This document shows, in pieces, positions 47,672 through 56,516 of a stretch of DNA of 64,000 bases (position 1 is the stretch's first letter; the number at the start of each line of letters is the position of its first letter). This stretch comes from Clostridia bacterium (GTDB lineage Bacteria; Bacillota; Clostridia; Oscillospirales; CAG-272): contig JAFWYJ010000053.1 in the NCBI GenBank assembly GCA_017517745.1, positions 1 through 64,000 of the forward strand, read 5' to 3'. Position numbers and translations under genes: made by a program. The notes beneath the pieces were generated by a model. The model ran no database searches, was not told the DNA's origin, and saw only the letters and a list, made by a program, of their open reading frames with translations.

Positions 47672-49210
47672 TTATGCCAGCCGTGCGATCAGAGCGCGGA
47701 ATTCGGCGCGGTCGGGGTGCCCGGAGAGGTCAAGCGAGTTGAGTGTCTCCAAAACCGCCGCAAGCGTGGAGGCGGGAGCATTGGTTTTGTGCAGGATCAT
47801 GGTGGTCTCGAGAAGCGAGAGCATGAAGAGGAGATCGTCGTCTGGCGTCTGCTTGAAGTTCGCCGCGCCGATGGTATATTCGTTCAGCTTGGAGGTCGGC
47901 TCGCCGGGAGCTTTGTGGCGGACGGCAAGCTTCAACCATGCTTCGGTGGTGCGGGCGGTTTCGGTCAGCTTCAGTTCATAAAACACGGTCACCTGATGTC
48001 CCGCGCCGACGTCTCCCGCGTCTTTTCTGTCATTTTCAAAGTCCTCTGTGGTCAGCCTGCGGTTTTCATAGCCGATGAGGCGGTAGGAGGAGACGGCGTT
48101 CGGATCAAAGGTGATCTGCAGCTTGACGTCCTCGGCAACGGTGTAGAGTGTCGAGAAAAGATCGGATCCCAGCACCTTTTCGGCTTCTCCCTCGCCGTCG
48201 ATATAGTAATAGACGCCGTTGCCGTTGTCGGCAAGCGCTTCCATGTTGCTGTCGCGGTAGTTGCCCGTGCCGAAGCCGAGCACCGAGAGATAGATCTTGG
48301 ATTCTTTCTTTTGGGAGATATAGTCGATCAGCTCGCTTTGCGAGGAGATGCCGACGTTGAGGTCGCCGTCGGACGCCATGATGATGCGGTTGTTTCCGTT
48401 TTCGATGCGGTAGTCTTCGGCAAGTTGATATGCTTTTGTGAGTCCCGCCTCACCGTTGGTCGAGCCGTAGGCACTCAGCGAATTGATCGCGCCGAGGATT
48501 CGCTCCTTTTCGTTTCCGGGACAGCCCGTGAGCACGACCTCTTCTTTGCCCGAATAGGTCACGATCGAGATCACGTCGTTGGCGTTCAGACCTTCCACCA
48601 AATACCCGAAGGATTTTTTGAGCAACGGAAGCTTGTCGGCTTGATTCATCGAGCCCGAGACGTCGATGAGAAAGACGAGATTGTTGCCCTCGTAGGCAAT
48701 CGCGTCCTCGGCTTGCAAGGTCAGACGCATCAGAACGCTGTCGCTGTTCCACGGGGTTTTGATGACGTCTGCGGTGACACCGAACAGCTCGCCTTCGGCG
48801 GGTGCGGTGGCGTTATATTTGAAATAGTTGAGAAATTCTTCGGTACGGAAGGATGCGCCAAGCCTCTTCAGATTGTCGAGGGTGGTTCCTTGGGATACCA
48901 GCTTGCGGAAATAGGAATAGGACGCGGTGTCCACGTCGGCGGAAAAGGTCGAGATGGGGGTTTCCGACGTGCTGATGAAGGGGCTTTCCGGAATTGCATC
49001 GCCTTCCGCTTTTTCGGTTTCCGGAGCAAGCGCTTCGTCATCCGCGGGGGCTTCGGGGGCGAGCGCCGCATCCTCGTTGACGTCGAACCCGTCTTCATCG
49101 GGGTTTAAGGCTTCGTTTTTGAGTTCAAAGTCCGCCGAGCAGGATGCCAACGGAATGATGGTGAGGATGAGTGTGAGTGTCAGAAGCAGAAGTGTACGCA
49201 GTTTTTTCAT
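47672..49210 (-). CDS. von Willebrand factor A lipoprotein (YfbK-like)
   Basis: A 512-residue protein: lipobox LASC at 21-24, an acidic Ala/Glu/Pro linker, then a VWA-associated N-domain (FSADVDTASYSYFRKLVSQG, FLNYF), the VWA domain with MIDAS DVSGSMNQADK and TGCPGNEKERILGAINSLSA, and a C-terminal DUF3520-like domain (LLFMLSLLETTMI near the end). It binds metal and probably partner proteins at the outer face of the membrane. Follows the anti-sigma gene in the operon. Confidence 0.9.
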   Translation of the reverse strand: MKKLRTLLLLTLTLILTIIPLASCSADFELKNEALNPDEDGFDVNEDAALAPEAPADDEALAPETEKAEGDAIPESPFISTSETPISTFSADVDTASYSYFRKLVSQGTTLDNLKRLGASFRTEEFLNYFKYNATAPAEGELFGVTADVIKTPWNSDSVLMRLTLQAEDAIAYEGNNLVFLIDVSGSMNQADKLPLLKKSFGYLVEGLNANDVISIVTYSGKEEVVLTGCPGNEKERILGAINSLSAYGSTNGEAGLTKAYQLAEDYRIENGNNRIIMASDGDLNVGISSQSELIDYISQKKESKIYLSVLGFGTGNYRDSNMEALADNGNGVYYYIDGEGEAEKVLGSDLFSTLYTVAEDVKLQITFDPNAVSSYRLIGYENRRLTTEDFENDRKDAGDVGAGHQVTVFYELKLTETARTTEAWLKLAVRHKAPGEPTSKLNEYTIGAANFKQTPDDDLLFMLSLLETTMILHKTNAPASTLAAVLETLNSLDLSGHPDRAEFRALIARLA

Positions 49211-49264
49211 GAGGGGTCCTTCCTTTCCCGAGATCCTTCGGCAAAACGCTTGCGCGGAGAGGTC

Positions 49265-49882
49265 TCAATTCAAAATGTCCGAAATTTTGGAGTTGAAGGC
49301 ATCGGAGGGAATGAGCTCGGCGTGATAGTCGAAGAGCTCGCCGACACCGACGTTGCCGTCGGAGGGCTTGAGGTGAGGAGAGAGGGCTGTGCCGTCGCCA
49401 AGCACGATCCAAACGCGGCAGATCGGCTCGGATTTGCCCGCCTCGATCTGTGTTCCGTTGGAGATCTCACTTGTGAGATATTCCACCTCGTAGGAGGTCA
49501 GCGCGCGGCTGACGTAGATCTCCTCCGTGTCGGTGCGTTGCCAGACCACGTAAGACTTTTCACCGAAAAATTCGATGTCATCGGCAGAGGCGGCTTGCGC
49601 ATCGCTTTGGGCAAGAAGGATGGCATCCAGCGTTTGTTCGGTGGCACTGCCGTCACCGGGAGACGTGTGGCCGACGTTCTCATCCTTGACGTTGCGGTGG
49701 GTGATCAGAAACGCGCCAACCGAAAGCATCAGCGAGAACACCAAACACGCGGCGATCAAAAGGACGTGGGAGAACGCTGATGTTTTTGGACGGTAGAGCA
49801 TCGCCTCTTGGATCAGGCGGTCATCCATCTCCCCGATCTCACGGAAGAGCAGGATCGCTTTTTCTTCTTTTTGATTTTTCAT
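49265..49882 (-). CDS. Probable membrane anti-sigma factor
   Basis: A 205-residue protein: cytoplasmic N-terminus of about 38 residues (KAILLFREIGEMDDRLIQEA), one membrane segment (VLLIAACLVFSLMLSVGAFL) and an outer domain of 140 residues. Its start overlaps the end of the sigma gene by 4 bases (ATGA). This coupling and topology are those of ECF anti-sigma factors, though no zinc-binding HxxxCxxC motif is present. Confidence 0.8.
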   Translation of the reverse strand: MKNQKEEKAILLFREIGEMDDRLIQEAMLYRPKTSAFSHVLLIAACLVFSLMLSVGAFLITHRNVKDENVGHTSPGDGSATEQTLDAILLAQSDAQAASADDIEFFGEKSYVVWQRTDTEEIYVSRALTSYEVEYLTSEISNGTQIEAGKSEPICRVWIVLGDGTALSPHLKPSDGNVGVGELFDYHAELIPSDAFNSKISDILN

Positions 49883-50430
49883 AACAGATCCTGTGCCTCC
49901 AATTCCTTTCGAAGTGCTTCTCGCATGCGGTGAAGCGTGACCTTGACCTTGGATTCGCCAAGCTTCAGCGCGACTGCGATTTGCGACACCGGCTGCGAAT
50001 AGAAATACCGTCTGACGAAGATCGCGCGCCGCTGGGGGCTTTGCGACCGCAGAAATCGGTTGAGCGCCTCTGCGAGTCTGCCGTTTTCATATTCCTCTGC
50101 CGGAGTGCCGCGGTCGGGGATCGCCTCGGTCAGTTCCTCCACAATCGCGCCCATGCCGCCTCTTTTCTCACGGTGCTCCGCGCGAAAGCGGTCGATCGAG
50201 ATGCGACGGGTGATCTTGGAGAGAAACGCGCCGAGATAGGTCGGACGTGCCGTCGGCATCGCGCCCCACGCGTCGAGATAGGTGTCGTTGACACATTCCT
50301 CGGCGTCCTCGCGAGAGGAGAGCAGGGAAAAGGAGAGGGACGTCAGCATCCTTCCGTATTTCCGATCGGACTCGTGAATTGCCAATTCGTTTCTTGCCCA
50401 GTACAGATCAACGATTTTGTTATCCTCCAT
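49879..50430 (-). CDS. ECF sigma factor
   Basis: A 183-residue sigma factor. Region 2: YGRMLTSLSFSLLSSREDAE, ECVNDTYLDAWGAMPTARPT, YLGAFLSKITRRISIDRFRA. Region 4: LRSQSPQRRAIFVRRYFYSQ, PVSQIAVALKLGESKVKVTL, HRMREALRKEL. ATG 50430 with AGGAGAT is the start. It is the first gene of the operon sigma, anti-sigma, VWA lipoprotein and DUF4349 lipoprotein, so it probably answers an envelope signal. Confidence 0.93.
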   Translation of the reverse strand: MEDNKIVDLYWARNELAIHESDRKYGRMLTSLSFSLLSSREDAEECVNDTYLDAWGAMPTARPTYLGAFLSKITRRISIDRFRAEHREKRGGMGAIVEELTEAIPDRGTPAEEYENGRLAEALNRFLRSQSPQRRAIFVRRYFYSQPVSQIAVALKLGESKVKVTLHRMREALRKELEAQDLL

Positions 50431-50529
50431 GTTCAATCTCCTGTTTTTTCGGCCTTCACTCAATATGTCGCCGTATTTTGGAATCGGTTACACATTTTTT
50501 CAAAAAAATGAAAAAAAGAATCTACTCTT

Positions 50530-50558
50530 ATGATACCAATAAAAACCGACTCTGTCAA
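50530..50558 (-). promoter_or_regulatory. Promoter of the ECF sigma operon
   Basis: On the minus strand TTGACA (50558-50553), 17 bases, TATCAT (50535-50530): a housekeeping rather than ECF-type promoter. Confidence 0.7.
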
Positions 50559-50571
50559 GGAAAAGTTTTTC

Positions 50572-50600
50572 TTGATTTTTGAGGAAGGATGTGATAAAAT
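50572..50600 (+). promoter_or_regulatory. Promoter of mutY
   Basis: TTGATT (50572-50577), 17 bases, TAAAAT (50595-50600). Confidence 0.7.
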
Positions 50601-50635
50601 GTATAGTAGAAAAGAAAAAGAGAGGAGGCGACGCG

Positions 50636-51691
50636 ATGGGTGAGCTTTTGTCGGCAGAGGCGATCGATGCGCTTCTTGCGTGGTATCGCAACCATCAAAG
50701 AGATCTTCCCTGGCGACACACGAAGGATCCTTACGCCATCTGGCTTTCGGAGATCATGCTTCAGCAGACGCGTGTGGAGGCAGTTAAGCCCTATTATGCG
50801 CGTTTCCTTGAGCGCTGTCCGACGGTGGAGTCGCTGGCATGCCTTGACGAGGAGCGGCTGATGAAGCTGTGGGAAGGGCTGGGATATTACAGCCGTGCCC
50901 GCAATCTCCAAAAGGCGGCGCGCACGGTGAGCGCGCAGTACGGCGGCAGGATGCCGCGGAGCTACGAGGAATTGCGGAAACTTTCGGGAATCGGAGATTA
51001 TACCGCCGGCGCGATCGCCTCGATCGCGTTTGGAGTCCGCGTTCCCGCGGTGGACGGAAACGTGCTTCGCGTACTCTCGCGTGTGAGCGGTTCGCGCGAG
51101 GATATCGCGCTGCCCGCGACGAAGGAAGCGATGCGGCGCGCTTTGTTACCACTGATCCCGGAGGCGGCGGGGGATTTTAACCAAGCTCTGATCGAGATCG
51201 GCGCGACGGTTTGCGTGCCGAACGGAGAGGCAAAATGCGACGCGTGTCCCTTGGCGTCCGAATGTGTTGCCGTGCGTGAGGGGCTGACCGATGAGATTCC
51301 CGTAAAAAGTGCCAAAAAGCCGCGCAAGATCCTTCCGCTGACGCTGTTGATCATTCGCGACGGAGACCGCACGGTGCTTCGCAAGCGTCCTCCCAAGGGG
51401 CTTTTGGCGGGGCTTTACGAGTTACCGAACACCGAAGGACATCTCGGTGAGGAGGCGGCTTTGGCGCACGTCCGCGCGCTTGGATTTGAACCTTTGCGCA
51501 TCGAGCGTTTGGAGGATGCCAAGCACATTTTCACACACATCGAATGGCAGATGATCGCCTACGCGATACGCGTCACGCCCGAATTTGACGGCTATCCGGA
51601 GGGATCGGGACTTCTGCTCGTGCCGAACGGCGAACTCCATTCAAAATACGCCATTCCGTCGGCATTTTTCGCGTATACGAAATATCTTTGA
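50636..51691 (+). CDS. mutY: A/G-specific adenine glycosylase MutY
   Basis: A 351-residue DNA repair enzyme that removes adenine paired with 8-oxoguanine. Residues 10-40 hold LPWRHTKDPYAIWLSEIMLQ with the catalytic Glu. The helix-hairpin-helix is LSGIGDYTAGAIASIAFG followed by VPAVDGNVLRVLSR with the catalytic Asp. The [4Fe-4S] ligands are C-x6-C-x2-C-x5-C in VCVPNGEAKCDACPLASEC. The C-terminal NUDIX-like domain (LIIRDGDRTVLRKRPPKGLL, IFTHIEWQM) recognises 8-oxoG. GAGGAGG precedes the ATG. Confidence 0.96.
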   Translation: MGELLSAEAIDALLAWYRNHQRDLPWRHTKDPYAIWLSEIMLQQTRVEAVKPYYARFLERCPTVESLACLDEERLMKLWEGLGYYSRARNLQKAARTVSAQYGGRMPRSYEELRKLSGIGDYTAGAIASIAFGVRVPAVDGNVLRVLSRVSGSREDIALPATKEAMRRALLPLIPEAAGDFNQALIEIGATVCVPNGEAKCDACPLASECVAVREGLTDEIPVKSAKKPRKILPLTLLIIRDGDRTVLRKRPPKGLLAGLYELPNTEGHLGEEAALAHVRALGFEPLRIERLEDAKHIFTHIEWQMIAYAIRVTPEFDGYPEGSGLLLVPNGELHSKYAIPSAFFAYTKYL

Positions 51692-51733
51692 AAACCAAGA
51701 TGATCCAAATTTACATAAAATAGGAGACGTACG

Positions 51734-54700
51734 ATGAAAAAATTTCTTTCGATCCTCTGTGTTTGTTCCCTGGTGTTGGGATTGTTCGCGCTCTGTCCGA
51801 CGGCGGCGGAGGAAGGCTGGGACGGTGAGAGCATCTCCATGCCGCAAGGTGAGGGAAGCTTTGCGGAACCCTATCTGATCTCCTGTGCCGAGGAGCTGGC
51901 ATGGGTTTCATACATGACGCGCAATCCCGACGAGGCGAACGCGCTTTTGGGAACCTCGTATGCATCGCACGCGATGTTTTCGGGTGCATGTTTCCGTCAG
52001 ACCGCCGACGTTGATCTGGGCGGCAACGACTTTGTGCCGATCGGAACGACGCAGGCAAATGCCAAGGACAAGCGAAACGCCTTCGCGGGGAGCTATGACG
52101 GCGGTTCTTATGCGATCTCGAATGCGGTGATCGCTGCCGACTCGTCCTTGGAAACGACCGACCGCGATGCTTTGATGGTGAGCGGCTATGCCGCGGCGGG
52201 ACTCTTCGGCGTGCTCGGTGAGGGTGCGGAGATCACCTACGTCAATGCGAAAAACGTCAAGGTCGGTTGGATCGATCGGGACGCGCGGAGTGCAAAAGAC
52301 GCATACGGTAGCTTCGTTGCGGGCGTCATTGCGGGCACGACCTGTGCGAATGCAAGCATCTCCCATTGCTCGACCGATGAGGATTGCGCGGCATTCGGAG
52401 TCTATGCCGCAGGCGGCATTTTGGGAATGTCGGAGGCAAAGATGTCCGTTTCCAACTGTCTCAACCGTGCCACGGTTTCCTCCGATCAGGCAACCGGCGG
52501 CATTGTTGGCGCGGGCTACGTCATCAATCTTTCCTATTGTGTCAATGAGGGCTCCGTGGAGCACTTCACCTTCACACGCTGGAGCGGTGCCGGCGGCATC
52601 ATGGGTGTGCCGCTCGGAAACAGCACGTTCACCCATTGCGTCAATTCCGCAGATGCTTCGGTGTCCGCAATCTCGGTACAGCCCAACTCCTCGAAAAACA
52701 ACCGTGTGGCGATCGGCGGCATCGTTGGAAACGACAACTACACGCCCAACGCGGAAGTGAGCTATACCCACTGCTACAATCTGCAGACGCGCTTCGAGGC
52801 GCAGTTCATCGACAACGGAAATACGGAAAAAGACTTTCTTGCCGTTGCCGGAGGCATTGCCGGTTACGCGAAGGACGGCTCGGGCGGCGGAAAACGCACG
52901 ATGGAGCAATGCTACAGCGTGGCGGGCGAGCGTGTGATCGATGTTTGCGGAAATTCGTCCACCGTGGCGTTGAATTTCAATCTGCAGGACAAGGAAACGG
53001 AGGGCGGCGCGATCAATCCGTTGCCTTATGCCGGACTGATCTGCGCGGAGCTTTCCGAGGCGCAGGTGAAGGGAGGCTTCGGAAGCGCCGACGCGGCGTT
53101 TGCGACCTGTCAATACGGCATTTCCGCAGAGGATCTGATAGGCAAGGAGGGCTATTCTAAGGCCGTCGATGCGATCCTTCGCGATCAGCACTTGCTCGAC
53201 GCCCCCGCATACGTCGGTGTGCAGGAAACGCTTGCACGCGATGAAAATTATGCGCTTCGCTTCATTTTCCGCACCGCTGAAAAAGAGTATTACGAAGCCG
53301 GTGCCGAGGTCGTTGCGATCGGACGCGACGGAAAGACCGAAAGCTTTACCGTAAAGGCAGAGCGCTACTACAAGACACTGACGGCAAGCCGAGACAGTGA
53401 GACTGTTCTTTACAGCGCCGAGGATTTCGACGCCGAATACCTGATGGCGCTCACGTTGGAGTCGTCTCTTGCAGAGTGGGGCGCGGTCGTCTATACGGTA
53501 ACACCCTATTGCGTGACCGAGGAGGGTGAAACACCTTTTTGGGGAAGAAGCTGGACGGTGTTCTATGACGAGAACGGTGAATTCCTGCTCCAGAGCTGCT
53601 CGGAGATCTCGGTCGACGTCGATGATTCCTACAGCATCGTCTATCCGGAGGATTCGGTCAACGCCGCCGTTTATACAGCGATCACGCTGCAAAATCATTT
53701 CCTGACCAAGGGAGGATTGCTCCTGCCCCTGAGAGGAGAGGGCTCTTTACATCCGAGCGCCAAGGAGATCCTGATCGTTGAGGATCCCTCTGTGGAAACG
53801 GGATGCTACACGATCGCCGTGCAAAACAACCGTCTGGTGATCACGGCGGGAGATATGTTCGGATTCATCGGCGCGGCAGATTATCTGGTCTCCGAGATCT
53901 TCGTCACGGGAGAGCTTGAGCTGACGAACGCTTGTAATTACAGCGGACGCTACGAACGCGAAATGCTGACGGGATCGGTCGGGGAATATCGCGTGATGTT
54001 CCACAACGTTTGGTTCCGTAGCTTTGGCAGCTTCGATTCTCCCACGAGCTATCAATACGAGCTTGCATTGGTTGCGGCGTATCAACCGGACGTCATCGGA
54101 TTTAACGAATTTGACGGCAACTGGAGAAGTTGCGGCTTCATCGAGGCGATGGAGGCGATCGGTTACGTGGAGGCAAAGCCCACGGAGAACGATAGAGTGG
54201 TTACCAATCATTTGGATCCGATCTTCTATAACACCGCAACCACCGAGCTGATCGAGGGCTCTGCCAAGTTCCTTTCCTACGGCAACTTTAACAAAAAAGA
54301 TGCCGACGGCGACGGCATCCAAGAGCCCGTGTTGCGCGAAAACGGAAAATATTACGACAATTCCTCCTCCAGATGGCTTGGTGCCAGCGCGGCGTGCTTC
54401 CGTGACAAGACCACCGGGAAAGCATACAGTGTTTGCTGCACGCATCTGGAATCCAACACCTACGTCGATCCGCAGGTTCCCGTCATGGGCAATCCTCTGC
54501 GCTGGGAGCAGGTGGAAAAGCTCATTCCGTTCTTGGAGAATTATCGGGAGACTTACGGCATGCCGGTCATTCTCGGCGGAGACGTGAACTCGCGAGATTA
54601 TTACACCGCGGGCACATATTCTGCGGCGGGCGGCTCGGTGGAGGTCACCGAGGACGATATGGTGCAGTATCACACGGGCGAGATGATCCCGCGACTCAAG

Positions 54701-56389
54701 AGCGCTCTGGAATTTCTGAAGGAGGCGGGATACACCAACGCCTACGACACCGCACTCAGCCGAAACGAGCAATGCTCCTGCCACGGCTATCCCACTTGGA
54801 GCAGTCAGCTCGGCGCGTTCGTGGGGTATAACGCCGTCATCGATGACAACAACTATCTTGCATCCATCGACCATATCTACGTGCTCGACGAAGAGGATGC
54901 GATTGAGGAGATCGTTTATCGCCACATCGCGGACAAGCCGATTCTTTGCTCCTCCGACCACAAGCCCGTGATGCTGGATTTCAATTGCGGCAAGGAGGCT
55001 CCGCTTTGCGTGAACGCTTCCTACAGCATCGTCTATCCCGAGGAATCGGTGAACGCCGCGGTCTATCCGGCGATCACGCTTCAGAATCTGTTTCTGGAAA
55101 AGGGAGGATTTCAGCTGCCTCTGAAATCGCAATCCTCTCCGCAGGCAGATGCCAAGGAGATTCTGATTTGCGAGGACTCCTCCATGGAAACGGGCCACTA
55201 TCGCATTGAGGTTCAGAACAACCGTCTCGTCATCACGGCGGGAGATATGTTCGGCTTCATCGGCGCGGCGGATTATCTGACCGAGGACGTATTTGCCACG
55301 GGGGGATTTGTGCTTTCCAATGACTGTAATTACGACGGATGCTATGAGCGTGAGACGCTGACAAGATCGGCGGGAGAGAACCGAGTGATCTTCCACAACG
55401 TTTGGTTCCGTAGCTTTGGCAGCTTCAATTCTCCCACGAGCTATCAGTACGAGCTTGCGCTGGTGGCGGCATATCAGCCCGACGTCATCGGCTTCAATGA
55501 ATTTTGGAGCGGATGGAGAAGCTGTGGATTCATCGAGGCGATGGCGGAGCTTGGTTACGTAGAAGCACAGCCGATTGTGAACGGAAGGGCGATCACCAAT
55601 CTCGGCGATTCGGTTTTCTACAACACCAACACCACCGAGCTGATCGAAGGCTCTGCAAAATATCTCTCCTACGGCAGATTTAACACCACGGACTCCGACC
55701 ACGACGGCATCCGAGAGCCGGTGTTGCGTGAAAACGGTAAATATTATGACAATTCCGATTACAGAGATCTCTGTGCGACCGTGGCAAGCTTCCGTGACAA
55801 GAGCACGGGAGAAGAATACAGCATTTGTTGCACGCATCTGGAATCCAATACCTACGTTGATCCGCAGGTTGCCGTCATGGGCAATCCGCTTCGCTGGGAG
55901 GAGGTCGAAAAGCTGATCCCGTTCTTGCAGAATTACCGGGAGACTTACGGTGTGCCGATCATTCTCGGCGGAGATATGAACTCGATGGATTCCTATCCTC
56001 CGGGGCCTTATACTGCCCTGGGCGGCTCGCTGGAGGTCACCGAGGAGGATATGGTGCAGTATCACACGGGAGAGATGATCCCGCGACTGAAGAGTGCTCT
56101 GGAATTTTTGAAGGAGGCAGGCTATACCAACGCCTACGACACCGCGCCCGATCGAAACGAGCAATGCTCCTGTCACGGCTATCCCTTCTGGAGCAGTCAG
56201 CTCGGCGCGTTTGTGGGATACGATGCCATCATCGACGATCATAACTATTATTATTCGATCGACCATATCTACGTGCTCGACGAAGAGGACAACGTCGAAG
56301 AGCTTTTGTACCGCCACATTGCGGACAAGCCGATCCTTTGCTCCTCCGACCACAAGCCCGTGATGCTGGATTTCAATTTGAACCCGTAA
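51734..56389 (+). CDS. Large secreted protein with two tandem endonuclease/exonuclease/phosphatase modules
   Basis: A 1551-residue protein with a signal peptide (MKKFLSILCVCSLVLGLFAL). Residues 35-480 are GLUG-like beta-helix repeats (GGIVGAGYVINLSYCVNEGS). Two ~455-residue units follow (about 630-1085 and 1093-1551), nearly identical over long stretches. Each has a ~100-residue lead-in (YSIVYPE-S-VNAAVY, AKEIL, VITAGDMFGFIGAADYL) resembling glycosidase-associated N-domains, then an EEP domain with FNEF (Glu), CCTHLESN (His), ILGGD-x-NS (Asp, Asn) and CSSDHKPVMLDF (Asp-His). All catalytic positions are kept in both. It could be an extracellular nuclease or phosphodiesterase acting on nucleic acid, lipid or glycan. 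No anchor is seen. Confidence 0.85.
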   Translation: MKKFLSILCVCSLVLGLFALCPTAAEEGWDGESISMPQGEGSFAEPYLISCAEELAWVSYMTRNPDEANALLGTSYASHAMFSGACFRQTADVDLGGNDFVPIGTTQANAKDKRNAFAGSYDGGSYAISNAVIAADSSLETTDRDALMVSGYAAAGLFGVLGEGAEITYVNAKNVKVGWIDRDARSAKDAYGSFVAGVIAGTTCANASISHCSTDEDCAAFGVYAAGGILGMSEAKMSVSNCLNRATVSSDQATGGIVGAGYVINLSYCVNEGSVEHFTFTRWSGAGGIMGVPLGNSTFTHCVNSADASVSAISVQPNSSKNNRVAIGGIVGNDNYTPNAEVSYTHCYNLQTRFEAQFIDNGNTEKDFLAVAGGIAGYAKDGSGGGKRTMEQCYSVAGERVIDVCGNSSTVALNFNLQDKETEGGAINPLPYAGLICAELSEAQVKGGFGSADAAFATCQYGISAEDLIGKEGYSKAVDAILRDQHLLDAPAYVGVQETLARDENYALRFIFRTAEKEYYEAGAEVVAIGRDGKTESFTVKAERYYKTLTASRDSETVLYSAEDFDAEYLMALTLESSLAEWGAVVYTVTPYCVTEEGETPFWGRSWTVFYDENGEFLLQSCSEISVDVDDSYSIVYPEDSVNAAVYTAITLQNHFLTKGGLLLPLRGEGSLHPSAKEILIVEDPSVETGCYTIAVQNNRLVITAGDMFGFIGAADYLVSEIFVTGELELTNACNYSGRYEREMLTGSVGEYRVMFHNVWFRSFGSFDSPTSYQYELALVAAYQPDVIGFNEFDGNWRSCGFIEAMEAIGYVEAKPTENDRVVTNHLDPIFYNTATTELIEGSAKFLSYGNFNKKDADGDGIQEPVLRENGKYYDNSSSRWLGASAACFRDKTTGKAYSVCCTHLESNTYVDPQVPVMGNPLRWEQVEKLIPFLENYRETYGMPVILGGDVNSRDYYTAGTYSAAGGSVEVTEDDMVQYHTGEMIPRLKSALEFLKEAGYTNAYDTALSRNEQCSCHGYPTWSSQLGAFVGYNAVIDDNNYLASIDHIYVLDEEDAIEEIVYRHIADKPILCSSDHKPVMLDFNCGKEAPLCVNASYSIVYPEESVNAAVYPAITLQNLFLEKGGFQLPLKSQSSPQADAKEILICEDSSMETGHYRIEVQNNRLVITAGDMFGFIGAADYLTEDVFATGGFVLSNDCNYDGCYERETLTRSAGENRVIFHNVWFRSFGSFNSPTSYQYELALVAAYQPDVIGFNEFWSGWRSCGFIEAMAELGYVEAQPIVNGRAITNLGDSVFYNTNTTELIEGSAKYLSYGRFNTTDSDHDGIREPVLRENGKYYDNSDYRDLCATVASFRDKSTGEEYSICCTHLESNTYVDPQVAVMGNPLRWEEVEKLIPFLQNYRETYGVPIILGGDMNSMDSYPPGPYTALGGSLEVTEEDMVQYHTGEMIPRLKSALEFLKEAGYTNAYDTAPDRNEQCSCHGYPFWSSQLGAFVGYDAIIDDHNYYYSIDHIYVLDEEDNVEELLYRHIADKPILCSSDHKPVMLDFNLNP

Positions 56390-56395
56390 TTTCTC

Positions 56396-56428
56396 AAGAG
56401 GCTGTTTTGCAAAAGACAGCCTCTTTTC
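56396..56428 (+). terminator. Terminator of the EEP protein gene
   Basis: AAGAGGCTGTTTT pairs with AAAAGACAGCCTCTT around GC, followed by TT. Confidence 0.85.
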
Positions 56429-56447
56429 TATAATTTCAGAAAAAATA

Positions 56448-56476
56448 TTGACGAATCGCTTTTTTTATGATATAAT
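56448..56476 (+). promoter_or_regulatory. Promoter of tyrS
   Basis: TTGACG (56448-56453), 17 bases, TATAAT (56471-56476). The leader is only ~35 bases, so no T-box fits here. Confidence 0.75.
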
Positions 56477-56516
56477 TGATAGGTTAAAAGATTTATTGGA
56501 ACAGGAGAACAGACCA

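Noticed and set aside
47717..49108. 463-codon plus-strand frame opposite the VWA lipoprotein gene
   Set aside because: Antisense shadow of a gene with clear lipobox and MIDAS motifs; no start signals.
53747..56353. 868-codon open frame on the minus strand opposite the EEP protein
   Set aside because: It mirrors the codon pattern of the strong plus-strand gene, has no ribosome site, and its peptide is low in recognisable content.
56396..56516. T-box leader upstream of tyrS
   Set aside because: The promoter lies only ~40 bases before the start codon, leaving no room for the T-box structure.
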